NCBI RefSeq assembly: GCF_008123965.1 | Contig: NZ_VSTH01000013.1 | Span: forward strand, 110,756 to 174,755 | Length of the DNA: 64,000 nt | Source: Bradyrhizobium hipponense | GTDB lineage: Bacteria > Pseudomonadota > Alphaproteobacteria > Rhizobiales > Xanthobacteraceae | Direction: 5' to 3' | Shown here: positions 33,294 to 41,458 of the stretch, one piece after another | Layout: every line of letters begins with the position of its first letter | Numbering within the stretch: position 1 is the stretch's first letter | Made by a program: the position numbers and the translations under genes | Notes under the pieces: model-generated | Seen by the model: the letters and a program-made list of their open reading frames with translations, nothing else | Databases searched by the model: none | What the model was told of the DNA's origin: nothing

Positions 33294-34292
33294 TCAGGCG
33301 ACGTTGATCTTCTCGAAGATGCCCTCGGCGCCGATTTCCTTGGCGTAGGTAGCCATCACGGGATCGGCGAGTTTCTTCATGGCGTCGCGCTCCTCGAATG
33401 GAACGCGCTTGAGCTTGCCCGCCTTCTCCAACGTGTCGAGCTTGACGACTTCCTCGCTCGATTCCAGTTGGCGGCCATAATCGCCGGCCTCCTTGCCGGC
33501 CTTCATGATCGCGTCCTGCAAATCCTTCGGCAAGGTCTTCAGAGTTTTCACCGAGAAGCAGATCGGCCGGATCGATACCGCGTGCTGCGTCAAGCTGAGG
33601 TGGGGTGCGACTTCGTAGAACTTCATCGCCTCGACACCGGCCGCCTCGTTTTCGCCGGCCGAGATCACGCCGTTCTGAATGGCGTTGTAGACCTCATTAT
33701 AGGCGATCACGGTCGGGCTCATGCCGACTGCCGCAAAGGTCTTCGACCAGATCGGCGCGCCCTGCACGCGAACCTTGAGCCCCTTGAGATCGGCAAGATT
33801 CCTGAGCGGCTTGTTGGCGAAGATGTTGCGAATGCCGCCGCCGGAATAGCCGATCAGAACGACCTCGGCCTTGGCCGCGACTTCGTCGGCGATCGGCGCC
33901 AGGATATTGGCCTCGACGACCTTGTTCATGTGCTCGATGCCTTTGAACACGAAGGGCGCATCGATGAACGGGGCCGCCTTGGCGAAGGTCGACATGTGGG
34001 CCGGCGAGACGATGCCGTAATCGACCGCCTTGCCCTGCGACATGTACTCGAAATACTGCTTCTCGAGGCCGAGCGAGGAGTTCTTGTGCAGCGTGAAGTT
34101 GACGGGCTTGCCGTAGTACTTCTTGACCAGCTCCTCGAACCGGATCAGTGCCCGGTTGAAGGCATGGTCGTCGTTGAACTGGACCGCGCCGTTCAACGTG
34201 ATCGGCGCTTGCGCCCTGAGGATCGACGGCACGCCCATCGTAGCCGCCGCAGTGGTCGCACCGATACCAGCGAGAAATGACCTTCGCTTCAT
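33294..34292 (-). CDS. dctP: TRAP transporter substrate-binding protein (DctP)
   Basis: A 332-residue periplasmic protein. The N-terminus MKRRSFLAGIGATTAAATMG has an RR-hydrophobic signal, possibly exported by Tat, with cleavage near ILRAQA. The DctP core includes LADLKGLKVRVQGAPIWSKTF and VGMSPTVIAYNEVYNAIQNGVISAGENE, where the arginine in KVRVQG binds the carboxylate of the substrate. It is the first gene of dctPQM. It differs clearly from the partial binding protein at the left window edge, so two TRAP systems are present. Confidence 0.92.
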   Translation of the reverse strand: MKRRSFLAGIGATTAAATMGVPSILRAQAPITLNGAVQFNDDHAFNRALIRFEELVKKYYGKPVNFTLHKNSSLGLEKQYFEYMSQGKAVDYGIVSPAHMSTFAKAAPFIDAPFVFKGIEHMNKVVEANILAPIADEVAAKAEVVLIGYSGGGIRNIFANKPLRNLADLKGLKVRVQGAPIWSKTFAAVGMSPTVIAYNEVYNAIQNGVISAGENEAAGVEAMKFYEVAPHLSLTQHAVSIRPICFSVKTLKTLPKDLQDAIMKAGKEAGDYGRQLESSEEVVKLDTLEKAGKLKRVPFEERDAMKKLADPVMATYAKEIGAEGIFEKINVA

Positions 34293-34722
34293 CGTCTTCC
34301 CTCCCTTTGATGCTCCGGCCCTGTAGCCCGGCCGTGAGCGCAGCCGGTATGCGGCTTGCGAAAGGGAAGCGTATGTAAAACGTTGGCGGGACGGAAGTCA
34401 TTTCGCGTGCGCTGGAGGTACTCTCCGTCGCAGGGCTACTCCAGCACGACCTGTTGCACTGCAACTGGCGTCCCTTTTGGTCCGTTGGCGCGCGGCAGGC
34501 TGTATGGGCGGCCTTAGTCGGCCGCGAACACCGGCAGGGACATTGCAGCAACCATCAGCGCTGCGGTCGCTATCTTCAGCTCCATTCCCCCTCGAGTTCA
34601 CCGGACATTCCAGCCCGGTAGATTTACGGACGGGAAAAACCGGCAATTTGTTCCGATCCCCCGAGGGAACGCCGCCTGCGATGAGAGGTTGTCGCGGCGC
34701 ATATTCCAACGAGGAGGACAAG
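34293..34722. other. 430-bp divergent intergenic region
   Basis: This gap separates dctP from the small secreted protein at 34723. Apart from the micro-ORF at 34514-34585 I see no coding sequence, palindrome or recognisable promoter that I can support. Confidence 0.5.
34514..34585 (-). CDS. Possible micro-ORF encoding only a signal-peptide-like helix
   Basis: ATG at 34585 with GAGGGGG just upstream encodes 23 residues, MELKIATAALMVAAMSLPVF then AAD, and stops. The product is a complete secretion signal with almost nothing after it. It may be a true microprotein, or the start of a decayed secreted-protein gene. A second example lies at 51904-51972. Confidence 0.35.
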   Translation of the reverse strand: MELKIATAALMVAAMSLPVFAAD

Positions 34723-35064
34723 ATGAAGAAGCTGTTGCTGCTTTCCGCTGCGGCGGTCCTGATTTCGACCGGCGCTTTCGCGCAATCGACCGTGGTGACG
34801 ACGACCGGAACCGGTCACGCGGTGGTTCAGATCGAGCCGGAGTACCGAACCAGGATCAAGTCCTACATCACGGAACATCGCCTCCGTCCGGTGACAACGA
34901 AGGAAAAGATCATCGTCGGCGCGACGGTGCCGAGCGAGGTCGAGCTCGAGGCCGTTCCCGCGGACTGGGGCCCTTCGCTCATCAAGTATCGCTACGTCTA
35001 TTCCGGCGATCGCGTGATGCTCGTGGATCCGGGCTCCCGAACGGTCGTTCAGGAAATCGACTGA
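34723..35064 (+). CDS. Small secreted protein, DUF1236-like
   Basis: A 113-residue exported protein. MKKLLLLSAAAVLISTGAFA is a clear signal peptide with cleavage before QSTVV. The mature part contains VQIEPEYRTRIKSYITEHRL and GDRVMLVDPGSRTVVQEID, which match the DUF1236 pattern common in rhizobia. GAGGAGGACAAG precedes the ATG, a strong ribosome-binding site. The role is unknown; similar proteins are thought to be periplasmic. Confidence 0.8.
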   Translation: MKKLLLLSAAAVLISTGAFAQSTVVTTTGTGHAVVQIEPEYRTRIKSYITEHRLRPVTTKEKIIVGATVPSEVELEAVPADWGPSLIKYRYVYSGDRVMLVDPGSRTVVQEID

Positions 35065-35067
35065 TCA

Positions 35068-35137
35068 GATGCGATGAAGGAAGTGGCCGTCTTGAAGGCG
35101 GCCGCTATCCCGGAGCGGCCCCACATGGAATCGCATC
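35068..35137. terminator. Bidirectional terminator-like nested stem
   Basis: GATGCGAT (35068-35075) pairs with ATCGCATC (35130-35137). Inside, GTGGCCG (35083-35089) pairs with CGGCCCCAC (35116-35124) with a small bulge. It fills the 103-bp gap between the convergent DUF1236-like and ccdA genes. Confidence 0.45.
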
Positions 35138-35167
35138 GAGAGGTGAGCGTCGGACCCGGCTGAGGCT

Positions 35168-35899
35168 CTACCCGATCGTCTGCAATGCCGGGAACGTCTC
35201 GAGCAGCCAGATGCTCACGTTCGAAACCGCGCCGGTGAGAAATCCGATGCCGGTGATCACCATCAACACGCCCATCGCGCGCTCGACATTGACGAGCTGG
35301 CCCTTCATGCGTGCGAACAGTGTGGAAAACTGTTCGATCATCAGGGCAGCGATCAGGAAGGGAATGCCGAGGCCGGCGGAATAGACTGCGAGCAGGCCTG
35401 CGCCCTTGGTCACCGTCGCTTCGGCTGCCGCGATCGAGAGGATCGCGGCCAGGATCGGGCCGATGCAGGGGGTCCAGCCGAAGGCGAAAGCGAGACCCAT
35501 GATGTAGGCGCCCCACAGGCCGACGGGCCTCGGGATCGGCATCCGGCCCTCGCGCATCAACAGGCCGATCCGCGTCAGTCCCAGGAAGTGCAGACCCATC
35601 ACGACGATGACGATTCCGGCGAGAATCGACAGCTCGGCCGACCAGGCGCGGATCAGCCCGCCGATCAGCGAGGCGCTGGCACCGAGCGCCACGAAGACCG
35701 TGGAGAAGCCGAGCACGAACAGCAGCGCCGACATCATGATCGCGCGCTTCGAGGCCGAGGCTGGCTCGTTGCTCTCGACATGCTCGATCGTGGCGCCCGT
35801 CAGATAGATCAGATAGGGCGGCACCAGAGGCAGGACGCAAGGAGAGAGGAAGCTGACGAGGCCGGCAATCAGCGCCGCCGGGATCGAAACATTTTGCAT
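35168..35899 (-). CDS. ccdA: Cytochrome c biogenesis protein CcdA (thiol-disulfide membrane transporter)
   Basis: A 243-residue inner-membrane protein with six helices. The two redox-active cysteines are Cys21 in LSPCVLP and Cys145 in GWTPCIGP, the expected positions for CcdA, which carries reducing power from cytoplasmic thioredoxin to the periplasm. It is short and has no attached DsbD domains. No CcmG-like partner or cytochrome maturation gene is adjacent. It could also serve peroxiredoxin-type or metal-resistance proteins. Confidence 0.9.
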   Translation of the reverse strand: MQNVSIPAALIAGLVSFLSPCVLPLVPPYLIYLTGATIEHVESNEPASASKRAIMMSALLFVLGFSTVFVALGASASLIGGLIRAWSAELSILAGIVIVVMGLHFLGLTRIGLLMREGRMPIPRPVGLWGAYIMGLAFAFGWTPCIGPILAAILSIAAAEATVTKGAGLLAVYSAGLGIPFLIAALMIEQFSTLFARMKGQLVNVERAMGVLMVITGIGFLTGAVSNVSIWLLETFPALQTIG

Positions 35900-36106
35900 G
35901 ATGAAGTCGGAGCCATCTCATGCTCCGGGACCGCGTGCGAAAATGCACGCCGGATCGGAGCCGAACCGGCTCTGGTGTAACCGATGCGGAAGAATGCGCA
36001 ACTGAGGCGCTATCAAACCAGGGCTCCTCCCGATGCCGTCTGCAATCACAGATGCGGCATCGGGACGCGCACAAATCTCGCGAAAAAGCGAAATTCGGCG
36101 GCGCGG

Positions 36107-36373
36107 CTACTTCACCACGCGGAGCAGCGGACGCCGGGGCTGGTCCTGCGTCTGCTTGGAGGGCGGCGGCGGTTCGCTGGCGGCGCTCCGCAGCATTTCG
36201 TCGCACAATGCCTTGAGATCGGCATCGTCAATTCCTTTGAGTCTCATCCGCACATCGAGGATGACGATGGACAGCAGCTCGGCCGACTCACGGCTGTTGC
36301 TCTCGTTGAGAACCTTGCGGCACTCCTCAAGCGTCTCCAGCACCGACTGCAATTGTTCGACTGAATGCGACAC
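36107..36373 (-). CDS. Small conserved hypothetical protein
   Basis: About 88 residues, mostly helical, with an acidic middle (HSVEQLQSVLETLEECRKVLN) and a basic proline-rich tail. It has no membrane segment or known motif that I recognise. The GTG at 36373 has GGAAAG 8 nt upstream; an ATG at 36454 would add 27 residues. It could be a small regulatory or adaptor protein, but nothing nearby shows its job. Confidence 0.55.
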   Translation of the reverse strand: MSHSVEQLQSVLETLEECRKVLNESNSRESAELLSIVILDVRMRLKGIDDADLKALCDEMLRSAASEPPPPSKQTQDQPRRPLLRVVK

Positions 36374-36862
36374 CGGCGTTCTTTCCGTTAATTCGGCCTG
36401 CGAAAAGTATTTGTGACGATCCCCTCGGCCCCCATGCCAAATGCACGATAGCATGGCGAGTCCGCGCCTTCGAATACGATTTCAGCATGTTTCAGCTTCG
36501 AAACCGGGATTCCGTTGGCTGTCACGGCGCTGCGCACGCGAAGCTCGAAGCACTCACGGATGAAACGCCTGGCGCGCTGAAGATGATCCACTTCGCAGGG
36601 CTGCTCGCAAGGTCGCGCGAACTTTCGCACGACGCCTTCGGATCCAGACGAAACTGGCAATCCCGCAGCCATTTCAAGGCCCGCAACGGAACGCACGCGC
36701 ACCCCTTTTCCAGGCGATCAATTGCCCGATTCCCCAGCCTCGGCACACTCGAATACCACTTTTAGCACGGTAAGGATGGCGTTCAAAACTCACCGATCCC
36801 CAACCCGCCGTGGTTGTGGTTCGCGCTAGATTCTGCCAGTTTAGTGACCGGAAGGGACTTGT
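36374..36862. other. 489-bp region with only a doubtful reading frame
   Basis: Between the small hypothetical gene and the LysR gene. It holds the weak minus-strand frame at 36388-36702 and the LysR promoter (AAGGGA ribosome-binding site at about 36853). I see no repeats or strong palindromes. Confidence 0.4.
36388..36702 (-). CDS. Doubtful small hypothetical protein
   Basis: A 104-residue frame. Its C-terminal two-thirds (RRFIRECFELRVRSAVTANG then KLKHAEIVFEG) looks protein-like, with alternating charge and hydrophobicity. I see no good ribosome-binding site and no family I recognise. A 92-residue frame on the other strand overlaps it and looks worse. It could be a gene remnant. Confidence 0.3.
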   Translation of the reverse strand: MRVRSVAGLEMAAGLPVSSGSEGVVRKFARPCEQPCEVDHLQRARRFIRECFELRVRSAVTANGIPVSKLKHAEIVFEGADSPCYRAFGMGAEGIVTNTFRRPN

Positions 36863-37909
36863 ATGCACTCCGTGGCGGAAAGGGGCGTTCCACTGGAAGA
36901 ACGCTCAAAGACAAATCTCAGCGGCCTCTCGGATTGGGATGCTGCGCGGATCTTTCTGGAAGTCGTCCGATGCGGCAGTTTCCGCTCGGCGGCCGAACGC
37001 CTGTCGCTGTCGATCAACGCCGTCCGCCGGCGGATCGATGATTTCGAGCGCCAGACCGGCACCACCCTGTTCACCCGCGACGTCCACGGCACCCATCTGA
37101 CCGACGACGGCGCGCTGGTGGTCTCCGCAGTCGAGCGGATGGAAGCGGCCACCTTCGACGTGCTGCGCGCCAGCGATTCGATGGCCAACGCTCTGTCCGG
37201 CGAAGTCCGCGTCGCCGTCACCGAGGGGCTCGGGACGTTCTGGCTCGCTCCGCGGCTGGTCGAATTCCAGCAGGCCTATCCGAAGATCCTGGTCGATTTG
37301 CATTGCGCGATGCGCTCGGCCGACGTCTCCCGCCATGAGGCGGATGTCGCCATCCACCTGTCGCGGCCTTCAGCGCTCGACATCAAGCTGGTGCGGCTCG
37401 GCCGCATGCATCTGATGTTCTGGGCCGCCGAGAAATACATCGCAAAACACGGCGCGCCGCGGACCGCGGCGGAATTGATCAAGCACCGCCTGGTGCTGCA
37501 ATTCGCCGACCAGCTCGCCGCCAAGGAATCCTTCGAAAGCTTCTTCCCGGGCGTTTCGGAACGTGACCTTCTGGTCATGAAGACCAACGTCTCAAGCGCC
37601 AACTACTGGGCTGTCGCGAACGGTGCCGGCATCGGCGTGTTCCCGAGCTACGCCATTGCGCTTGGCGGGAAGTTGATTCCACTGGAGGTCGAGCTGAACA
37701 GACCGCTGGATATCTGGCTGTCCTACCACCCCGGTAGCGGCCGGATACCGAGAGTGCGGCACATGATTGATTGGCTGATCGAAGCTTTCAATCCGGCGCG
37801 ATTCCCGTGGTTTAAGGAAGAGTTCGTGCATCCGCATGAATTCAAGGACGAGTATATGGGCGAACCCCTGACCCACCTCTTCGGGGGATTTTCAACCGAA
37901 GAACGATGA
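36863..37909 (+). CDS. LysR family transcriptional regulator
   Basis: A 348-residue LysR-type regulator, longer than the usual 300 because of an N-terminal extension of about 20 residues and a C-terminal tail. The helix-turn-helix runs from SDWDAARIFLEVVRCGSFRS to SINAVRRRIDDFERQTG. GGAAGGGA precedes the ATG. Its stop overlaps the start of the following XRE gene (ATGA), so both regulators are made together. No catabolic gene is divergent from it, so the target is probably elsewhere. Confidence 0.87.
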   Translation: MHSVAERGVPLEERSKTNLSGLSDWDAARIFLEVVRCGSFRSAAERLSLSINAVRRRIDDFERQTGTTLFTRDVHGTHLTDDGALVVSAVERMEAATFDVLRASDSMANALSGEVRVAVTEGLGTFWLAPRLVEFQQAYPKILVDLHCAMRSADVSRHEADVAIHLSRPSALDIKLVRLGRMHLMFWAAEKYIAKHGAPRTAAELIKHRLVLQFADQLAAKESFESFFPGVSERDLLVMKTNVSSANYWAVANGAGIGVFPSYAIALGGKLIPLEVELNRPLDIWLSYHPGSGRIPRVRHMIDWLIEAFNPARFPWFKEEFVHPHEFKDEYMGEPLTHLFGGFSTEER

Positions 37910-38310
37910 GAAAAAGTATGAAAACAGCGGCGAAAAGAATGAAGCAGCGCAGTGCCGGCAAGCCCGACATTGAGCTGGGCAAACGCATCCGTCTGCGTCG
38001 TGTCGAGATGAAGATCTCGCAGGCGGAGCTGGGCGACAAGCTCGGCGTCAGCTTCCAGCAGGTTCAGAAATACGAGAAGGGCGTCAATCGTGTCGGCGCG
38101 GCTCGGCTTCAGCAGATCGCCACCGCCCTCGATGTGCCCGTCACCTTCTTCTATGACGGCGACAACAAGGCGCGCGAAGTCGAGAGCCTGCTCTTCCTCG
38201 ACAGCGCTTTCAGCCTCCGCCTGTTGCGCGCCTACAGCAAGATCAAGGACCAGACGGTACAGCGTCAGCTGGTCTCGCTGATGGAATCGATCGCGGCGAA
38301 CGAAGCCTAA
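37906..38310 (+). CDS. XRE family helix-turn-helix regulator
   Basis: A 134-residue DNA-binding protein with a Cro/CI-type helix-turn-helix at about residues 23-80 (ELGKRIRLRRVEMKISQAEL, FQQVQKYEKGVNRVGAARL). The arrangement resembles the rhizobial PraR/PhrR group (RIRLRR, QKYEKG.NRVGA.RLQ), which are stress and quorum regulators, but it is shorter. It overlaps the LysR stop codon by four bases. Confidence 0.87.
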   Translation: MRKSMKTAAKRMKQRSAGKPDIELGKRIRLRRVEMKISQAELGDKLGVSFQQVQKYEKGVNRVGAARLQQIATALDVPVTFFYDGDNKAREVESLLFLDSAFSLRLLRAYSKIKDQTVQRQLVSLMESIAANEA

Positions 38311-38725
38311 GGATCGATCGACGGTCTGGCCTTTATGGCCGATGTTCAATCCGCCGCGTCACGGGGCGCGGCCGGATTGAACGAGACCGACTGGATCCAA
38401 CGTACTGGATCAGACGTACTGGATTAGATCTGGGCCCGCGCGCAGCGCGCGTGGCCGTTGGTTCTCGGGGCGGCCTGACCGCCCCTTTTTCTTGGCATTC
38501 ATACCCGCCATGCGTCGCGTTTTCGCGAACCCATCCCGCTCCTGTCGCGACCCAATCGAGAGACCCGCATCGAAACGCGCGGGGCACGCGATGCGCCATG
38601 GTTAAGGGGACCGCAATCCCGAGGCGCTAGCCTCCCGCCGATTTTCGCGAATCGGCGCCGGTGGCCGGGAATTGCCAATGCGAGCGCCCGCCCGGGCCTC
38701 GTGCTCATGGGGAAAGATAAGACAC
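38311..38725. other. 415-bp region between the XRE and L,D-transpeptidase genes
   Basis: It contains a GC-rich dyad (CCCGCGCGCAGCGCGCGTGG near 38434), the short direct repeat GTACTGGAT at 38402 and 38417, and the strong terminator at 38467. The distal part (38490-38725) holds the likely promoter of the transpeptidase gene, but no clear element. Confidence 0.5.
38467..38490 (+). terminator. Intrinsic terminator
   Basis: GGGGCGG and CCGCCCC form a seven-pair stem with a five-base loop, followed by TTTTT. It is the clearest intrinsic terminator in the window and lies 157 bp past the XRE stop. Confidence 0.8.
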
Positions 38726-40087
38726 ATGTCGAAGCGCTATGCCGTGATCATTGCCACGGGCTGGTTCATGGGCCTGTTCGCCAGCGCCTCCGCGCCTGCG
38801 CAGACCGAGACCACGGGACAGACCGGCCCCAAGCCGGCGACGGCGGCCGGCACCGTGCCGGCTGCCGTCAATCCGGCCCATGCGGCTGCGCCGAAAGCCG
38901 CCACTTCGTTGCCCGCTTCGACCCCGGAGGGCCGCTCGGCCGCGGCACTCGCGCTGACGCATGAGCCGACCTATGACGAGGGCTCCGCGCAACGGATCAG
39001 GGACGCGGCCTTCAGCTATTCCGATATCGCGGTGCGCGGCGGCTGGCCGATGATCCCCGCCGACGCCAAGTTCGCGCTCGGCGTCCAGGGTGCGAACGAC
39101 GAATTGCTGCGCAAGCGGCTGATCGTCTCCGGCGATCTTGTGGCGGACAAGACGAGCGGCACCTTCGATCAGGATGTGGCGGACGCCGTGAAACGCTTCC
39201 AGGCCCGTCATGGACTGGCGCCAACGGGATTGATGAGCCCGCGCACGATCGCCGCGATGAACGTGTCGGTGCAGAAACGCATCCGCCAGCTGGAGGCTTC
39301 GCTCGAGCGGCTCGAGAACATGAACTTCGGCTTCGGTCAGCGCTATGTCGTGGTCAACATCCCCGCGGCCTTTGCCGAGGCGATCGAGAACGACGTCGTG
39401 GTGCGGCGCTATCGCGTGATCGTCGGCAAGACCGAAAAGCCTTCACCGACGCTGACCGCGTCGATCACCAGCGTCGTCCTCAACCCGACCTGGACGGTGC
39501 CGTCCTCGATCGCCAAGAGCGAGATCTCGGCGCATATGCGCAAGGATCCCACCTACCTGTCGCGCATGCACATGGATGTGCTCGACGGCCACGACAATCC
39601 GATCGATCCGCATTCGGTCGACTGGTCGGGCACGCACGCGCCGAATTTCACCGTGCGCCAGCAGAACGGCACCTTCAACGCGCTTGGTGCGGTCAAGATC
39701 GACATGCCGAACCCCTATTCGGTCTACATGCACGATACCAACCAGCGCAATCTGTTCAGCGACGACTATCGCTTCGATTCCCACGGCTGCTCGCGCGTCG
39801 ACAACGTCCGCGATCTCGCCGCCTGGCTGCTGAAGGACCAGCCGAAATGGAGCCGCGCTGCGATCGACGCCGAAATTGCCAGCGGACAGCATCTGGAGGT
39901 CGCGTTGGCGAAGAAGGTGCCGGTGGCCTGGATCTATCTCACCGCTTGGATGACCAAGGACCAGACCGTCCAGTTCCGCAATGACGTCTATAACCAGGAC
40001 GAGCAGTTGCTGCAGGCCACCGCCGAAGAGGCAGCGTTCTTCAGCAATGCCACCAATCACCCGCTCACTGCGCACATGGTGCAGTAA
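38726..40087 (+). CDS. L,D-transpeptidase (YkuD/YcbB type) with peptidoglycan-binding domain
   Basis: A 453-residue exported enzyme that cross-links peptidoglycan or attaches proteins to it. A signal peptide (to about residue 25, ASAPAQ) is followed by a proline/alanine-rich linker. Next come a peptidoglycan-binding domain near 115-185 (GTFDQDVADAVKRFQARHGL) and a YkuD domain from about 205. The catalytic motif is SHGCSR with Cys355 and His353, with YMHDT at 334-338. The ATG at 38726 starts at the signal peptide. No neighbour shares its function. Confidence 0.9.
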   Translation: MSKRYAVIIATGWFMGLFASASAPAQTETTGQTGPKPATAAGTVPAAVNPAHAAAPKAATSLPASTPEGRSAAALALTHEPTYDEGSAQRIRDAAFSYSDIAVRGGWPMIPADAKFALGVQGANDELLRKRLIVSGDLVADKTSGTFDQDVADAVKRFQARHGLAPTGLMSPRTIAAMNVSVQKRIRQLEASLERLENMNFGFGQRYVVVNIPAAFAEAIENDVVVRRYRVIVGKTEKPSPTLTASITSVVLNPTWTVPSSIAKSEISAHMRKDPTYLSRMHMDVLDGHDNPIDPHSVDWSGTHAPNFTVRQQNGTFNALGAVKIDMPNPYSVYMHDTNQRNLFSDDYRFDSHGCSRVDNVRDLAAWLLKDQPKWSRAAIDAEIASGQHLEVALAKKVPVAWIYLTAWMTKDQTVQFRNDVYNQDEQLLQATAEEAAFFSNATNHPLTAHMVQ

Positions 40088-40206
40088 GCGCGACCGCGCC
40101 ATGCAATCGCGGCACAAGCGGATGCAAAGCCCCTCGCCCTGACGCGGTTGACCCCGGCCTCGCCGCGGTCGCACATTGCGCCCCGCCAACGACGAGCGGG
40201 TGCGCA

Positions 40207-41028
40207 ATGCCTGAGATATCCAATACAACTGAAACCTCATACGCCGACGGCAAGATCCTCAGGCACGCCACGGGCGGCGTCGGCGTGATCACCTTCAACA
40301 ATCCCGACAAGCGCAACGCGATGTCGCTGGAGATGTGGGAGGGGTTCGGCGAGGCGCTGACGAGCCTGCGCGACGACGCGGCGGTCCGCGTCGTGATCCT
40401 GCGCGGCGCCGGCGGCAAGGCGTTCGTGTCGGGCGCCGACATCAGCCAGTTCGAGAAGACCCGCCACAACGCTGCGGCGTCCGCAGAATACGCCAAGCGC
40501 AGCGCGGCCCAGCGCGTGCTGCTAGCCGACTATCCCAAGCCGACGATTGCCAGCATCCAGGGCTTTTGCCTCGGCGGCGGCATGCAAGTCGCGATGCTCG
40601 CCGACATCCGCATCGCTGCGCATGCCAGCCAGTTCGGCATTCCCGCCGCAAGGCTCGGCATCGCCTATGGCTATGACGGATTGCGGCACCTGGTGTCGCT
40701 GGTCGGCCCGTCCTGGGCGCGGCTGCTGATGTACACGGGCATGCGCATCGATTCCGCCGAGGCGCTGCGTATCGGCCTCGTCGAGCGCGTAGTTCCGGAC
40801 GATCAGCTCTGGGGCGAGACCATGGCGATTGCGCAAGGCATTTCGGAGAACGCGCCGCTGGCGATCAAGGCCGCCAAGCTCACCATCGCGGAGGTGCTGA
40901 AAGACGAGGGCCAGCGCGATATGGACGCGATCAAGGCGATCGGCAATGCCTGCATGGACAGTGCGGATTTCCGCGAGGGCCGGCAGGCCTTCATGGAGAA
41001 GCGCAAGCCGCAGTTCCAGGGACGCTGA
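40207..41028 (+). CDS. Crotonase-fold protein (enoyl-CoA hydratase/isomerase family)
   Basis: A 273-residue crotonase-superfamily protein. The oxyanion-hole segments GKAFVSGADISQF (70-82) and FCLGGGMQVAM (120-130) are present, so it binds acyl-CoA. Both catalytic glutamates of true enoyl-CoA hydratases are missing: the residue after GGGx is Gln127, and the PE pair is Pro146-Ala147. It is therefore unlikely to hydrate enoyl-CoA by the classic route and may be an isomerase, hydrolase, decarboxylase or other crotonase. It stands alone between unrelated genes. Confidence 0.82.
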   Translation: MPEISNTTETSYADGKILRHATGGVGVITFNNPDKRNAMSLEMWEGFGEALTSLRDDAAVRVVILRGAGGKAFVSGADISQFEKTRHNAAASAEYAKRSAAQRVLLADYPKPTIASIQGFCLGGGMQVAMLADIRIAAHASQFGIPAARLGIAYGYDGLRHLVSLVGPSWARLLMYTGMRIDSAEALRIGLVERVVPDDQLWGETMAIAQGISENAPLAIKAAKLTIAEVLKDEGQRDMDAIKAIGNACMDSADFREGRQAFMEKRKPQFQGR

Positions 41029-41133
41029 AGCTGAACCGGCGTTCAGGAAGATTAAATTCCTCGCGCGCCTGCGCCGCAGTAGCAACGAATTGATTTCCTG
41101 CCGGTTCTTTCGCCATCAACGAGGGAGATGGCG

Positions 41134-41415
41134 ATGAATCCAAAATTTGCTGTTCTTGGTCTGGCTGCGCTGGGTGGTGTGGTGCTCGCTTCGGGGCCGG
41201 CGCTCGCGGCGATGCCGAACGGCATCCCGCAGGCGGATCGAATTGCGAGCGGCCCGGCGGCCGAGGTCGATCAGGTCCGCTGGGTGTGTAATCCCTGGGG
41301 CCGCTGCTGGTGGCGCCCGAGCTATTACGGCGCTTACGGCTATTATGGCGGCCCGCGACGCTTCTACGGCCCGCGCCCGTGGGGCTGGGGTCATCGCCAC
41401 TGGCGCCGCTGGTGA
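41134..41415 (+). CDS. Small secreted Gly/Tyr/Arg/Trp-rich protein
   Basis: A 93-residue exported protein. The signal peptide ends GPALAAMP; the mature part has a WVCNPWGRCWWRP segment with two cysteines and a tail rich in Tyr, Gly, Arg and Trp (YYGAYGYYGGPRRFYG). Such proteins are common in rhizobia and have no known role. The ATG at 41134 has GAGGGAG at good spacing; the ATG two codons earlier overlaps that site. Confidence 0.75.
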   Translation: MNPKFAVLGLAALGGVVLASGPALAAMPNGIPQADRIASGPAAEVDQVRWVCNPWGRCWWRPSYYGAYGYYGGPRRFYGPRPWGWGHRHWRRW

Positions 41416-41425
41416 TCTCAAGAAG

Positions 41426-41446
41426 GGGGCCGCGAGGCCCCATTTC
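41426..41446 (+). terminator. Terminator-like hairpin
   Basis: GGGGCC and GGCCCC pair around GCGA, followed by ATTT. It lies between the stop codons of two convergent genes. Confidence 0.6.
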
Positions 41447-41458
41447 TGTGCCTGACTG

